This document shows, piece after piece, positions 23,701 through 35,100 of a stretch of 64,000 bases of DNA. Under the pieces are notes generated by a model. That model was given only the letters and a program-made list of their open reading frames with translations, was not told the origin of the DNA and ran no database searches. Positions within the stretch are counted from its first letter, which is position 1. The number at the start of each line of letters is the position of its first letter. The stretch covers positions 62,001 to 126,000 of the forward strand of contig MU623435.1 of assembly GCA_025201765.1 (NCBI GenBank), in the 5' to 3' direction. The position numbers were made by a program, and so were the translations under genes. The stretch is from Daldinia sp. FL1419. Lineage: Eukaryota; Ascomycota; Sordariomycetes; Xylariales; Hypoxylaceae.

Positions 23701-23883
23701 GCCACTCAGCCAGTGTTAGCTCCCCGGTTTAGCCAGCATGGTCAGCCTTTTGGATATTCGTCACAGACCCAGGCAATGATGTCAGACCCGTTGCAGACAA
23801 TGTCTCAGCCAATACCGGGCATGTTTGGTCGAAGAAGCGAGCGGCCAAAGAAGAAGATTAAAAAGCGAAAAGGAGGGTTTTGA
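20765..23883 (+). CDS. RRN6: RNA polymerase I transcription initiation factor Rrn6-like
   Basis: Rrn6 is the beta-propeller-containing subunit of the Pol I core factor that recruits polymerase to the rDNA promoter. Three exons: 20765-20888, 20945-22934 and 22986-23883, with introns of 56 and 51 nt, giving 1003 residues, the size usual for fungal Rrn6-like proteins. The first exon contributes MTDRQVAESS and following residues, and the join restores QNTSVFRELGPYKTW. The WQASRRQEKWLLKAHPEAHL block and the basic tail ending KKKIKKRKGGF are features I associate with the fungal RRN6-like family. The C-terminal region has Ser/Gln-rich linkers. Identification rests on remembered family features without a distinctive catalytic motif, so it is less certain than the ribosomal genes. 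Confidence 0.75.
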
Positions 23884-24607
23884 TATGTTGGTGACATGTG
23901 TTGGAATATTTACGTCTATCAGAAATCTACTAAGGGCTCTTATATTTCTAAGACCTCAAACGAGATGGGCCTACGTTAGCTTTACATTAAAGAGCCATAT
24001 TTTTATCGAGGGCAAAAGGCTATAACCTTTTTTTTTTGAGACTGGAAGATAGCGTTATCTGGTGCGATTCGTCCTGGCTAGTTACGATGAGGGCTTAAGA
24101 GATTGGTGAGGCGAGGTTCCATGTTAACCGGCCGCATTCACTATCGATGGAGCATAGACAAGACGAAAGGCCAGTGCCGAAATTCAAAAGTGTAATGTGA
24201 ATTCGCGCCTTCAGATGATAGTTGATAACCAAATTGATTCTCGTTAGGTGTTTGCTCAGGTTTGAATTTATGCAAATCGGATGAAAACTAAGCTTAGGCA
24301 CGTTGACGTATATGTTGTAGATATTGGGGCGCATGATCTTATTAACATAATAGCATATTTTAAGTTGTAGAGTTGTAGAATTCGACGATAGAGCGGCCGG
24401 TACTTACCCACATTTCCCAGTTACATGCAATTACCCGATCTATAGGTAACTTTCCGCGGCCAAGGTCCCAAGACCATCTTCTTTTTTCTTTATATAATTC
24501 CGACAATACTCAGAAATATCTCAAGATCTTCAAGAACCAAAGACATCTTATCAAGTATTTGAATAAGTATTTAATTGCGGATCGCTACGAACCAACTTCT
24601 AATCAAT
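23884..24607. other. Intergenic region upstream of the PITH gene
   Basis: 3' flank of the RRN6-like gene and promoter of the PITH gene. The minus-strand frame 24095-24334 is unsupported. No repeat recognised. Confidence 0.4.
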
Positions 24608-25394
24608 ATGTCTGCTTGCCGTGACGAACACGATCACGACCATGGAAGCCATGGCCACCATCACGACGAACATGACCACTCGGACGATATAACACCGGCG
24701 TTGCAGCATAGTTTATATCAACATATTATGTTTGATTCTATCACCACGCTTAATGAGACCCAGCACGGCTCAGGAAAAGACATTGTGAAGAAGACGTGGG
24801 CCGAACGAAATGAGTTGGAACCGGAACTCGTGAGCGACGCTGATGAGCAGGTTATTATCAACGTACCGTAGGTATTCCTTTTTCTCTTCTTTTTTTCTTA
24901 TACGTAACAATCAACCAGTCTTTTCTATACTTTACATACATATATTCTATACATCCACCTACACCCAACTCACACCCACCAGATTCACCGGCCAAGTCAA
25001 ACTGCACGCCATCCTCCTACGTGCGCCCGCAGACGCCAGCGCGCCATGCACGCTGAAAGTCTTCGTGAACCGCGAAGACGTCGACTTCGACGTAGCCACG
25101 GATCTGCAGCCCACGCAGACCTTCGAGCTATCGCAAGTCAACGACGTGCAGGAGATACCCGTCCGGCGGGCTCTTTTCGGCAACGTGCGTCGCCTAGCGT
25201 TGTTCTTCGAGGACAATTTTGGCGAGGACAATACTCGTATCTCGTATCTGGGCTTCCGGGGTGACTGGATGCCGGTTGGCCGCGCGCCGACAAATATCCT
25301 GTACGAGGCCGCGCCGAACCCCAGCGATCACCCGATGCGTGGGGTTGCGGAGCAGGGCAGAGCGTCTGAGAATCCGTTTGGGAGGAGGTTCTGA
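24608..25394 (+). CDS. PITH domain-containing protein (PITHD1-like)
   Basis: Two exons, 24608-24867 and 24983-25394, with a 115-nt intron (donor GTAGGT, acceptor CAG after a pyrimidine-rich tract), giving 223 residues. The join restores IINVPFTGQVKLHAILL, the start of the PITH beta-barrel core shared with thioredoxin-like protein TXNL1. The rest of the domain (ALFFEDNFGEDNTRISYLGF) is complete. The N-terminus is a His/Asp-rich segment (EHDHDHGSHGHHHDEHDH), typical of fungal members and possibly metal-binding. PITH domains associate with the proteasome in TXNL1; the role of free-standing PITH proteins is poorly defined. The ATG at 24608 is chosen over one at 24575 because MSACRDEHDH matches the family start. 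Confidence 0.9.
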
Positions 25395-25641
25395 TGAAAT
25401 GTTTGGGATATGATTGGTATATCTCTCGAGGCTAAGTCACCAAAATTACCAGAGTCCCCAATTGGTCTGGATTTCCTATTTGTCGAGAGAAAAGGGGTTT
25501 AGTAAAGGGGTTCACGTAGTATTAATAATCTTACGGGTACTCGGTATAGGAGGAGTATTGTATCCCACATCTACGATACTAGTATAACATCACGAAGTCT
25601 TGTATTACTTCGCTATGGTTAAACGTAATGGATTCATTCTT

Positions 25642-26573
25642 TTACATAAAGTCATCCTCCCAGTTCTCGTCCCTATTCTGGTTGCTCGATGCCTCCATGT
25701 TCTCTTCCGTGAATAACTCATCGTAGGCGTGGTCCTTTTGCCACTTCTTCTCCTGCCTCTCCTTCATTATTCTGGCCTCTTCCTTTTTCTGTAACCATAT
25801 AATATGAATAGGGGGTCTCATATAGGGGAAGGGGGGGAGATCTTACTCGCTGTTGTTGGGTAGCCTGGTCCCGCTTCCGTAGCTCTCTGCGATGGTCCTC
25901 TCTTTCCTGTTGCAGGTCGGGATGTTTCTCTACCTTGGTCTTGTTGAGGCGGTTGATGATGGCGTTCTCCCGCTGGGCCACGAGAACCTTTTTGACCTTT
26001 CGCGGATCCTTAAAGCTCACCTGACCGACTGCCATGCTGCCATCCTTCTTGAGATTAGACCAGGGCGTGTAGATAATGGTGATATTATCCTTCTTATTGC
26101 CCTCGATGGAGTTGGCCTTGGTCAGCTGCGCTAAGTCCGTTACTAGGTCTTGTGGTATGTTCTCCCATGTGTCGCCCTCATTGAGTCTTAGGTAAATATG
26201 CGCGCTGGACAGCTTGTCTACGTGGAACTGCTCATAAACAATCCCTATCGCATGAGATTCGTGACTCTTTTCAAGTTTATAGTTGAGTATGTTATAGGAT
26301 GATTCATACCCTAAAGAGAAAGAATAACTATGAATATCGTATGCTTCTTTTGTGTAGATGAATAATTAACGAGTATGACGCTACTTACCAGACGTCTTCT
26401 TCCCAACCGTACTTGATCAACTCCTCATCTTTATAAGAAGGCTGTCAGTACGAAGATGGTATAGGTCTTGACTTAGACCGCGGATATAAAAATCACCCAC
26501 TTTCGAATTTGTCCTTGCCGACGTAGACGAATGCCGGAGGATCAACGACCGTCGACGTAAAATAGTAAACCAT
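25642..26573 (-). CDS. CCDC25 homologue (NFACT-R/DUF814 domain protein)
   Basis: Exons: 26573-26501, 26428-26389, a single nucleotide at 26310, 26227-25847 and 25788-25642, giving 213 residues (human CCDC25 has 208). Residues 1-110 form the NFACT-R domain: MVYYFTSTVVDPPAF, KFENEELIKYGW, WFHVDKLSSAHIYLRL, then IYTPWSNLKKDGSMAVGQV. A charged coiled coil follows (EREDHRRELRKRD) and the protein ends WEDDFM. The Trp codon of WFHVDK is split TG|G. The only reading that restores W-F in frame removes intron 26388-26311 (GTAAGT...TTTAG), keeps one G, then removes intron 26309-26228 (GTATGA...GCAG). Mammalian CCDC25 binds extracellular trap DNA; in fungi a ribosome or RNA-linked role is more plausible by analogy with NFACT proteins (inference). 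Divergent from uL3m. Confidence 0.87.
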
Positions 26574-27013
26574 TTTCACCGCCGATGAATGTTTTGAGAT
26601 TAGTTGGTAAAAAATAAGTTTTCTAGAAATATTTCGCATAAGAAGGAGTAAGTTAGATCATGCACTTTTTCAGCAGGCGCAAAGTTGGTTTCTTATTTTT
26701 ATTTTTTACTCCAGCTCGAACCTACCTCAGATCAATCTGACGCTTACTCGCAGCTGGCCAAACTTAACATACGGTACGTAGGTACCGCACTATGTACCCC
26801 ACCCACCGCAGATTTCCCGAAAAAGTTCCCAGAGACCCACTCGTCATTTTTCAACTTGTAAACCAAAAGCTTCGACAAACTCCAATCTCGAATCGCCAAT
26901 AAGGTACTTTGATGCCTGCCGTCTACTCGGCATACCAAAACCTCGAATAATAGAAGGCCGAGCTTAGGCATCCCGAGGGAAATTGGGAGTCGAGCATTAA
27001 GCTCCCAGCGACA
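26574..27013. promoter_or_regulatory. Divergent promoter region
   Basis: 0.44 kb between the CCDC25-like and uL3m starts; both promoters must lie here. A TACGTAGGTACC motif occurs at about 26774-26785. Confidence 0.35.
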
Positions 27014-28066
27014 ATGGCATCCCGACTGCCAGCCCGCTGGGCAGCCACCCTCTCCAAGAGCTGCTTGCTCGGCAACACTCGAGTTCTCGTCACAGAACGC
27101 CATACGCTCCTCCCACGGACAGCCAAGCGCGGCGTCAAATATGGGTGGTCGACGGCCAACCCGCGCACGAAACCCACGCGCTTTAACCAGCAGACTGCTG
27201 GTCTGCCCGCACCTACAACAGGCCCCGCTGCGGCCCTCGAGCGCAAGAAGATGTCGACACCCTTACGGACGGGTATCTTGGCCACGAAAACGGGTGTCTC
27301 GGCTATGTACAGCTCGAACGGAAAGAGAACCCCTTGCACTATTCTGCAGATGGACCAGGTACAGGTCGTCGCTGTAAAGACCCGTGCTAAGAATGGATAC
27401 TGGGCTCTCCAGATCGGCTGCGGCCAGAAGGAACCCGACAACGTCACTGCGCCGCAACTGGGCTACTTCGAGGCCAAGGGTATTGCGCCCAAGCGCCACC
27501 TCTCAGAGTTCAAGGTGCGTGGTGAGGAAGGGTTATTACCCGTTGGTGTACAACTGCAACCGGATTGGTTCAAGGTTGGCCAGTTCGTGGACGCCAGGAG
27601 TGATAGTCGAGGTATGGGTTTTGCGGGTGGTATGAAGAGGCACGGTTTCGCCGGTCAGGAGGCCAGTCACGGTAACTCCAAGAACCACAGAACGATCGGT
27701 ACTTCTGGTCCCAGTCAGGGTGGTGGTTCGCGTGTGCACCCGGGCAAGAAGATGCCGGGTCGAATGGGTGGCGAGAGAGTCACCATTCAAAACCTAAGAG
27801 TGCTAAAGGTAGACAACGAAACGGGAATTGTCGTGGTGAACGGACACGTCGCAGGACCTAAGGGCTGCATAGTGATGCTAGCGGATGCCGTGAAGAAGCC
27901 GCCACCAGCCGAGACCTTCATCGAGAAGGCCAGGAGGTTACTGCTAGAGCGGAATCCAGACCACGAGGCGCAATTGCAGGCCGCGAGAGAGACGCATCTG
28001 AACTTAAAGGAGATGAGAAAGGCGGGCAGAATAGGAGATGCGGTGGCTATGGCAGCCGCATTGTAG
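27014..28066 (+). CDS. Mitochondrial large-subunit ribosomal protein uL3m
   Basis: Single-exon gene of 350 residues, homologous to bacterial L3 (yeast MRPL9). The first 30 or so residues are basic/Ser-rich (MASRLPARWAATLSKSCLLG), a mitochondrial targeting presequence. The core carries the L3 signature region: VGQFVDARSDSRGMGFAGGM, KRHGF, SHGNSKNHRTIG and HPGKKMPGRMG, followed by the C-terminal beta-barrel strand VLKVDNETGIVVVNG. It binds 21S rRNA in the mitochondrial matrix. It is convergent with COA1 and divergent from the CCDC25-like gene. Strong identification. Confidence 0.94.
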   Translation: MASRLPARWAATLSKSCLLGNTRVLVTERHTLLPRTAKRGVKYGWSTANPRTKPTRFNQQTAGLPAPTTGPAAALERKKMSTPLRTGILATKTGVSAMYSSNGKRTPCTILQMDQVQVVAVKTRAKNGYWALQIGCGQKEPDNVTAPQLGYFEAKGIAPKRHLSEFKVRGEEGLLPVGVQLQPDWFKVGQFVDARSDSRGMGFAGGMKRHGFAGQEASHGNSKNHRTIGTSGPSQGGGSRVHPGKKMPGRMGGERVTIQNLRVLKVDNETGIVVVNGHVAGPKGCIVMLADAVKKPPPAETFIEKARRLLLERNPDHEAQLQAARETHLNLKEMRKAGRIGDAVAMAAAL

Positions 28067-28394
28067 AATATATACTACATTTGTACCATATACAATGATG
28101 ATGTACATGAATCTCCATCCTAATGAAGACCCCGATGAAGACCCTAATGAAGAGTATGCCGTTGCGGATCATCCGCTCTGCTGACTTATACCCTATGTTT
28201 CATCCTGTCGCTTCAGGGGCTAAATAGAAACGAAATCTACGTTTCAATATCACCTACAGGCAGGACTTACTCGTCCTTAAGCTTTGGACAGCTGCACGTA
28301 GAGTAGTTTACTGCCCCAATCCCGAATTCCCTCTCGGGAATCATTCCGACAGCACCATATCAAAGGGACAATATCAAAGGGACAATGCAATCCC
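28067..28394. other. Intergenic, convergent 3' regions with short direct repeat
   Basis: 3' flanks of uL3m and COA1. Holds two direct copies of a 14-bp unit (ATATCAAAGGGACA, about 28358-28385) and a small GATGAAGACCC repetition near 28125-28150. Confidence 0.5.
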
Positions 28395-29080
28395 TTACTT
28401 AAGCTGCTGTCTAAACCCCCTCGTCGTCTCCTCCCTCTCCTCCTCATCCATCGGGAACGCAGGCGACGCCTTAAACGGATCCTCGCCATCCAACAAATCG
28501 ACCTTGCTGCCATCCGGCAACTCGAGACTCCACTCCGTGGTCTCGAAGACGCCCTTGGGGGTCGGCCTAAAGCTCGTAAAGCGCATGACGGCCGTGGAGC
28601 GGGTGCCCTTGACGGGGAAGCGGACGTCGATGCGGCCGCGCAGCTGGTTCATCTCGCCCGAGATCCAGGGGATCTGGTGCTTGAAGTAGATCTCGTCGCC
28701 GAGGATTTCGCGGGCGCGGGGGCTGGTGCGCAGCGCGTAGAGCGTGGAGGCGACGATGGGGCTGGACAGCTTTTGGTAGTTGAAGATGGCGACGCTGGAC
28801 GCGGCGATGAGGGCGAGGAAGATGGGGAGCGTGCGTCCCCAGCGGAATGTGTTTATGCCTACAGCTGTGCGATTAGCTCTGTGGGTTTTATACGGTAGTG
28901 TGGAGTATAGATATCAAGGGGCGTACTTGGGAGCTCTCTGTCCGGACGTCTCTCCATCAGAGGTCCATCACCAGGTTTCGGCGCCGAGATCAGCGTCCTT
29001 CTCTGGATTTGATTTCTGGTAGAAGTAGTTTGATTTCGTAGTAACAGAAGCGCCCTACGGCGCACTATTCCAGACCACAT
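28395..29080 (-). CDS. COA1: Cytochrome c oxidase assembly factor Coa1-like
   Basis: Coa1 is an inner-membrane protein that stabilises newly made Cox1 during complex IV assembly. Two exons: 29080-28927 and 28858-28395, with a 68-nt intron (donor GTACGC, acceptor TAG) splitting a Ser codon, giving 205 residues. The N-terminus is Arg/Leu-rich (MWSGIVRRRALLLLRNQTTS), a presequence. A single TM helix follows near residues 60-80 (LPIFLALIAASSVAIF). The intermembrane-space domain has the Coa1-type pattern, with IPWISGEMNQLRGRIDVRF near the middle. The join restores RELPSINTFRWGRTLP, supporting the intron. Length and layout fit fungal Coa1. Confidence 0.85.
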
Positions 29081-29124
29081 CCTGTTGTCGATTGGCTAAT
29101 CTTGAGGTTTCCCCAAGATCTTTC

Positions 29125-29149
29125 GCTCTCTCTCTCTCTCTCTCTCTCA
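29125..29149 (+). repeat. CT microsatellite
   Basis: An uninterrupted (CT)n run of about 12 units, just upstream of the COA1 start on the opposite strand. Confidence 0.85.
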
Positions 29150-29311
29150 GTCAAAACTCGAAAGATGTTATCGTAAAGCTGCATCCCACCTTGAAATCGT
29201 ACTATCGGTACGTACCCTGGTCCCAGGTTCCATCCGGAATCCGAAGTGGGGTCTCTAATCAGCCACACTGTGAATCTTGGTTAAGCCACTTTTCTCTTAT
29301 CTATGTAGTCT

Positions 29312-29593
29312 GCTAGTCAGTCGCTAGCGAAAATTAATTGCGCAGTCTTGGCATACCTCCCCAAATTCAACATTACTTAATATCTTCAATATCTTCAACT
29401 CAAAAAAATTACAAAAAATACTAGAATTTAATTGAAATTTTTCTAATTTAATTAGTAAAAAATTCGTATATTTTACGCTTATTTTGGTAGTATAATTGGT
29501 ATAATTTACAATAAGTATCAATATAAGAAAGGGTTGGAATTTTTAGGTAAAATGCCAAGACTGCGCAATCAATTTTCTCTTCTGACGGCTAGT
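29312..29593. mobile_element. MITE-like element with about 40-bp terminal inverted repeats
   Basis: A 26-bp arm at 29329-29354 (ending GCGCAGTCTTGGCAT) reappears inverted at 29552-29577 with one transition. Weaker matching extends outward to a CTAG at 29313-29316 and 29589-29592. The interior is AT-rich and has no coding capacity. Structure and size (about 280 bp) indicate a non-autonomous DNA transposon. CTAG may be a target duplication or part of the inverted repeat; the superfamily is not assignable. Confidence 0.65.
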
Positions 29594-29817
29594 GCACTTA
29601 ATTAGTTACTAATCGAACCTCGTTTAAACTTGAGGGGCTTGGCTAGGCGGGTCTAACCCCTGTTAGGGCAACCTCGAAATTCGTATCCCACCAATTTTCT
29701 TTTCCATTTTCCGACTTCCTAGGAAATCGTGAACTTTTGACAATTCCAACACCCCCAACCTTTCGTCCCTCGGAAATCAATTCTTTTCGCCCAATTCGCC
29801 CAACGCCCACCGACAAA
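29594..29817 (+). promoter_or_regulatory. uL24 promoter with CTAAC/GTTAG inverted motif
   Basis: Promoter space between the MITE and uL24. CTAACCCCTGTTAGGG at 29654-29669 is an imperfect palindrome containing TTAGGG, a Tbf1-type site reported near ribosomal-protein genes in several fungi. Functional use here is inference. Confidence 0.3.
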
Positions 29818-30412
29818 ATGACGAAGGTTAACTCCGGTATGTTTATACGCTCCGTCGAACCCCCCCTCTCAATTCTTTAATTGGGAGCTGGGCGTTGCCA
29901 ATTAATTGCATAATGGGATGGGATGCTAACCAGTGGTTCAAGGTATCGCCAGCTCGCGACGAAAGTCGAGAAAGGCGCACTTCGGTGCCTCTTCCGGCGA
30001 GCGCCGTGTTATCATGAGCGCGCCCCTCAGCAAGGAGCTGCGTGAGAAGTACAACGTAAGTTTCCGCTACCTACATTCCTTCTCACCATCTACTCGTGAA
30101 AACTTTTCCTGACACGACTTCGATCCACAGGTCCGCAGCATCCCCGTCCGAAAGGACGACGAGGTCACCATCGTCCGAGGTACCAACAAGGGCCGCGAGG
30201 GCAAGATTACCGCTGTCTACCGTCTCAAGTACCAGATTCACATCGAGCGTGTCACCCGCGAGAAGGCTTCCGGCCAGAGCGTTCCCCTCGGCATCCACCC
30301 CAGCAAGGTCGTCATCACCAAGCTCAAGCTCGACAAGGACCGTGAGAACATCCTAGAGCGCATCAAGGCTGGCCGCGAGCTACGATCTAAGAGCAAGGCC
30401 GCTGCCAAATAA
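29818..30412 (+). CDS. 60S ribosomal protein uL24 (L26)
   Basis: Cytosolic large-subunit protein bound near the exit tunnel. Three exons: 29818-29836 (MTKVNS plus one base), 29943-30055 and 30131-30412, giving 137 residues, the usual size. Joined sequence: GIASSRRKSRKAHFGA, SAPLSKELREKYN, then the KOW motif region VRSIPVRKDDEVTIVRGTNK and GREGKITAVYRLKYQIHIER. It ends in a Lys/Ala-rich tail. Introns (106 and 75 nt) have GTATGT/GTAAGT donors and GCTAAC/CTGAC branch motifs. A very short first exon is common for fungal ribosomal-protein genes. Codon use in exon 3 is strongly biased, as expected for high expression. Confidence 0.95.
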
Positions 30413-32137
30413 GCGGTGACCTCTACAACCCAAACACCTTCCAACCCATTCATCCCACCAGACCCCTTTTGTGATTCTTCGGTTTGTGCCACCGCTCGGC
30501 GAAAATTAGGGGGGGATCGGATACCCGTCGGTAGAGGATTGAACGAAAGGCGTTCTACGAGTCGAGAACGGGGAGGATATCATCACGGATTACGGCGTCT
30601 TGCGAATAGGGTATGAAAAGCACACAACCGGTTCTTTCTCGACTTTATTCTTGTGGAGAGGGACATGCCGGTTCATCGGCGGGATTTGTTTGCATGGGAG
30701 CTCGACGATCAAAGCATCTAGATGCGGTGGTGTGACGAACACGCCAACCAAATGAAAACATTTACATGCATACAATGGCCGTTTCACATTCTCTTGTGAA
30801 ATGTTCCATGGGAGGTTCTTCCCGAAGTCTCGCCTCCTTTCCTTGATTTGCCTTGTTTATGCCGTAAGACGCACTACCCTGGCAGGCTAACCTCTAGGCT
30901 ATCTACCTTCTCTCTTCTCATCTAAGGGATCTAGACAAATCTAGGGGAGATAAAATGGACGAGGCTTCCCCCAGGATACGAGTCCATTCAGACAGATTAT
31001 CCCCTCAAACGTAAGTGTTTCTTTCTTCGTAAGCATACATACCTAGGTACCTTACATACAAATTAAGTATGGAGGTATTACCGCCAGGATATCTCCGCGT
31101 CAACTTCTACCCCTTGGTTTTCGAGGTATACGACTGGCGAAGAGTAAAGCAAGCGCTTGGGATTAAAACAATGAATCACCCCCATGTCGCCCCCTCGCCT
31201 GCAGACTGTCAACCAGTAGATTTTATCCATGAGGTTGGGAGTTTGATGGTGAAGCACATTACCCCTTACCTTACCTTACCCTACCTTGTGTAGGTAGGTA
31301 CTCAATTTAGTAGGTTCAAGATAATTCTGAACGATCGTAGAAGTTTGTATTGCTATTACTTTTCCACTAATCGTCACATAATACCATAGAGTAGTCGATA
31401 GAAAGAAACAATCAATAAAAGCCCTTGTCAGAATTACAAAGAGAATTAGAATGAATGGTACTAATTACGTGCCGTGAGGCTAGTCTTCTCGTCGATCCTA
31501 GTAAAGCCCTAACAAAAGCATGTCAAAGCGACATGAATAAAGCTATAATGAAATCTGCAATGTCGTGATGCCATAGTGTTCGTTCCCTCTGCTCTCAACC
31601 TTCAACCGCAACCTCAACCACCTCGATTCGGTGAGTATTACATAATGCCATCATTCCCCTTGTTTTGGTCTCATCAAGACAGACAAATCATGATCATGTC
31701 GAAGAGGAAAAAAAATATTACTGCCGCCGATTAAGCGTGCCCCCTCAAAAGCCACATAGTGCAATAAATTGCTTTGCTTCTGCTTCAACTCTCCTGTCAT
31801 TGGTATTACATCTGTTTTGCTTCTCGGTCTCATTGAGACCCCAAGTGCTGTTAAAATCTTGACCCTGCGAAAAGGACCGTACGGGATGACCATACAGGGT
31901 ATCCGTAACCTCCAAACGGCGACGGAAATTGAAATAGAAAATATTCGATCGGCCGGAATCATAAACAATAACCTATCGTAGGTCGACTTGTCGAAGAAAT
32001 GAACGTAATCATACTGTTGTGCAAATAACAAGATGTTATTTATAGAGCTGCTTCTTCATTTCTCGACACATAGAAGGAAAAGAGAAGATTGGTGAGCAGT
32101 GCTTTTCCGTTTCTCCAAGAACTATTAAGCCTAGCTT
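30413..32137. other. Intergenic region
   Basis: About 1.7 kb between uL24 and the large unassigned gene (both 3' ends). Short frames at 31069-31293 (+) and 31651-32031 (-) show no domain. CCTAGGTACC-type motif near 31043. Nothing else recognised. Confidence 0.4.
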
Positions 32138-35100
32138 TCACCACTCTGAGCCAACGACTCCACGTCGCTCGGCGTCTCGAAGCATGCGTTCTTGGACATC
32201 CTTAAGAGGGTTATAGTCTGCCGAACGTGTCTCGTTAGGCGGGCAATTCTCTCCGACTTTCTCTGCAGGTCGCTGGGTATCATATTCAACACTCTTGTCA
32301 CCGGCTTCAGGTGAGGCACGGGATACCATATGGCTCGTGTTGGAAATGGCGGGTCCAAGAGAAGCAGCAGCATGTCCGTGATACTGAGGCAAGTAGCCCG
32401 TAGCCGTGGTCGACGATACCATGCTAGGAACTAGGGTTCCACTGGCCGGTCCTCTCTTCAGCATGGTTTGCCAGAGATCGTTCCCGGATTTGTTGCTATA
32501 AAAGGTTAGCTCCAGCTCGAACGTTTGGGTGAACAGTTATATACCTGGATCTTTCCACAGTTCGTCGTCCTGCCACATCCTGCTTCTTGTCGACACCTTG
32601 ATCCTCGGATGATGCGTTTGGTGAAGTACGGTTACCCTTGCATTTCGCAGAGGGACCATCGGTGCTGTCACCACCTTGCTTTCCTCGTAGGGAAACAGAA
32701 TCTTTCTTGGGTGAAACGCCGCGACTAACATCATCGGGAGCAACAATCGGAATAGCTTTGCTAACCTTTTGAGTCATGTGGCTGGGGCGAAAAGGGTCGT
32801 TCACCGAGGACCGAGGTTGAAAGACAAAGTCAATTTCTGGTCGGCCAGAAGGTATCATAGCACGAAGTATAGAGTATGGAACCTCATCACCCCGAGTATC
32901 TTTTGCTGGCGAAGGTGGATAAAAGTCCTTTCCGTCAAACTTTGGTAAGCCAAATCCTACATTCGGAACGTTGCCCCAGTAGTTACTTCGAGCTCGTTTC
33001 TCCTCCGCGGTCAACTCTCGCGAGTAAGCATAGTCCGTTCCAGGGCCACCGTGAGGATTCGCTCCTCGAGGGAGGGTTCCAATGAGATACGGGCGGTTGT
33101 GGCTATTCGGAACGTGACTCGCCGGTGACGGCTGGAAACTCATGGAAGGAGCACGGTTAGCTGAATTCCAATTTCCATTCTGGTCAAATGGCGGGACACC
33201 AAATCCAATATTCATCCCTTCGGACTGTGCTGTAGAGTAATGAGATACTCCATCAAAGGCAGGGGTAGAAGCAGCGCCGGTGTACGATGCTGTATTCTTT
33301 GCTGGGTCAGGTGCAAGTCCCCGATCTATCTTTTCTCGGATGAGTGCCTCCAGCGCAGGATCTGCGTGGAGGGGCGAAGTACTACCCTTGTTTGAGTTGA
33401 TTCCGATCGCCCTCGAGTTCTTGTGCTTACCATACCCCGAGCTGATTCGCTCAGATGATTGGAAATGCGAAAGGCTGCGGCCGTGTTCACTGACACCGAT
33501 GGAACTATTCTGGGACGTGTTTCCCCGGCGGCTTCTAACGCTAGAGCTTCCCGTTGGCGTCTTCCAAATTGCCCCTTGCTGGGTTGAATTCGAAGATCCA
33601 GCATGGAGTTGGGGGTAATAGGAGGCCTCGAAGTCTGCCTGCATCTTATAGTTCTGCTCGAACTGTCGCACACTTTCCCTCACCTTATCCGCTTGCTCCA
33701 CAGTCCATTTCTCATCGATTTGGTGCTTGTTATATTGAAGCTGATCTTCGTAATACTTGAGAGAAGTCTTCAACGCATCAAGTTGACGCTTTGTAATTTC
33801 ACTCGGTCTAATTGACGTAATGTGAGGCGTAGTTCCTTGACTAGGAGCAGATGTTGTCGGTGCTGATTGACCACCTCCACTAGCAGCGTGGGGGACATTG
33901 AAATGAGCGGACGGGACGACAGCAGGGCTGAGCATCGGTACTGCAGGGGATGGCTGCCCCATGGATCCGAAAGTGCTCATATGAGAGCCAGCAGAACCTA
34001 GATTCCCGACAATTCCAGGTGGGAAACACGGGCTTGAAAGTATCATTGGCATAGGCATCTGGCCTGGCAACAATCCATATGTTGAGGGATAAATCACATT
34101 GCCATTATGGTAGAACGGTCGGTTCTGTTCGAATTGATCTCTAGGGGTGATCTTAATAGGAGCGGGCCTCGGCTTCTTATCACCGGCACCGTCTTGAGTT
34201 TTAACTTCTTTAGCCGATTCGTCAATATCCTGCTGGCTTTGGGTACGATAGAACTGTCTGCTGCCTGGGTGTAGAGGGGGGAAACCGGGCAAACCCGGCA
34301 AACCGAAGCCCACCGGAAGTCCATGAGGAAGAGGATACAAAGGCATGGGTAAGCCCATATGCTGAAGATACCCCGGATTGATAGGGAGCTGTAGAGGAAC
34401 CTGTGCTTGCGGAAACTGATTAGTGGTGCCGGTAGTGGTGTGGGGTTTCTCGTCTTTGGACGTCTCTGTCGAGCCTAGTCCATTGGTCGTTGGACGTTCC
34501 TTGTCCCATTTCGCAGTTGGTGACACGGAGCCACGTGTGTTAGGCACAATTCGTCCCCCAGCTGTCACTCGAACGTGGGTGGGAGATACGACAGCTTTAA
34601 AGAATCGCTGGAAACCTTCGCTTTGCTGCGCTACAAGTCCCGCGGGGGCAGGCAGCGGTTCTCTGGATGAAATCTCAGATCCAGTGCGGCCTTTGTATTG
34701 CCACTGGGTTCGACCGCCCTTCTTTCCGTGGAAGATGATCTCGTCACTCTCTGTCGAGGATGACATATCTTCTTTCGACTTCTTTGCGCATCTGGATTGT
34801 GCGGTCATTTTGCTCGTTAAGTCCTTAAAAATTTCGGCTGCACTTGTTAGTATAAAGATAATAGAAAACAATATTAAGTCGTAAGAAAACAGGATGGGAT
34901 AAAGATAAAAGTGAGTCGGTAATGATTCTAAGTGATGAATTGATGGGGATAAAAAGAGGTTGAGATGGGAAGAAAAAAGGGTAGGAGGGAAAGAGGAAAA
35001 TAGAGGATGGATTAAAACTAGGCAGATAAAAACAAGAACAAAAGTACCTACCGACTTCGTTGTTGGTACCGAGCTTTTCGAATACACCTTTACAAATGCT

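Noticed and set aside
31651..32031. 126-codon minus-strand frame next to the large unassigned gene
   Set aside because: No domain, and not linkable in frame to the gene ending at 32138 by plausible splice sites.
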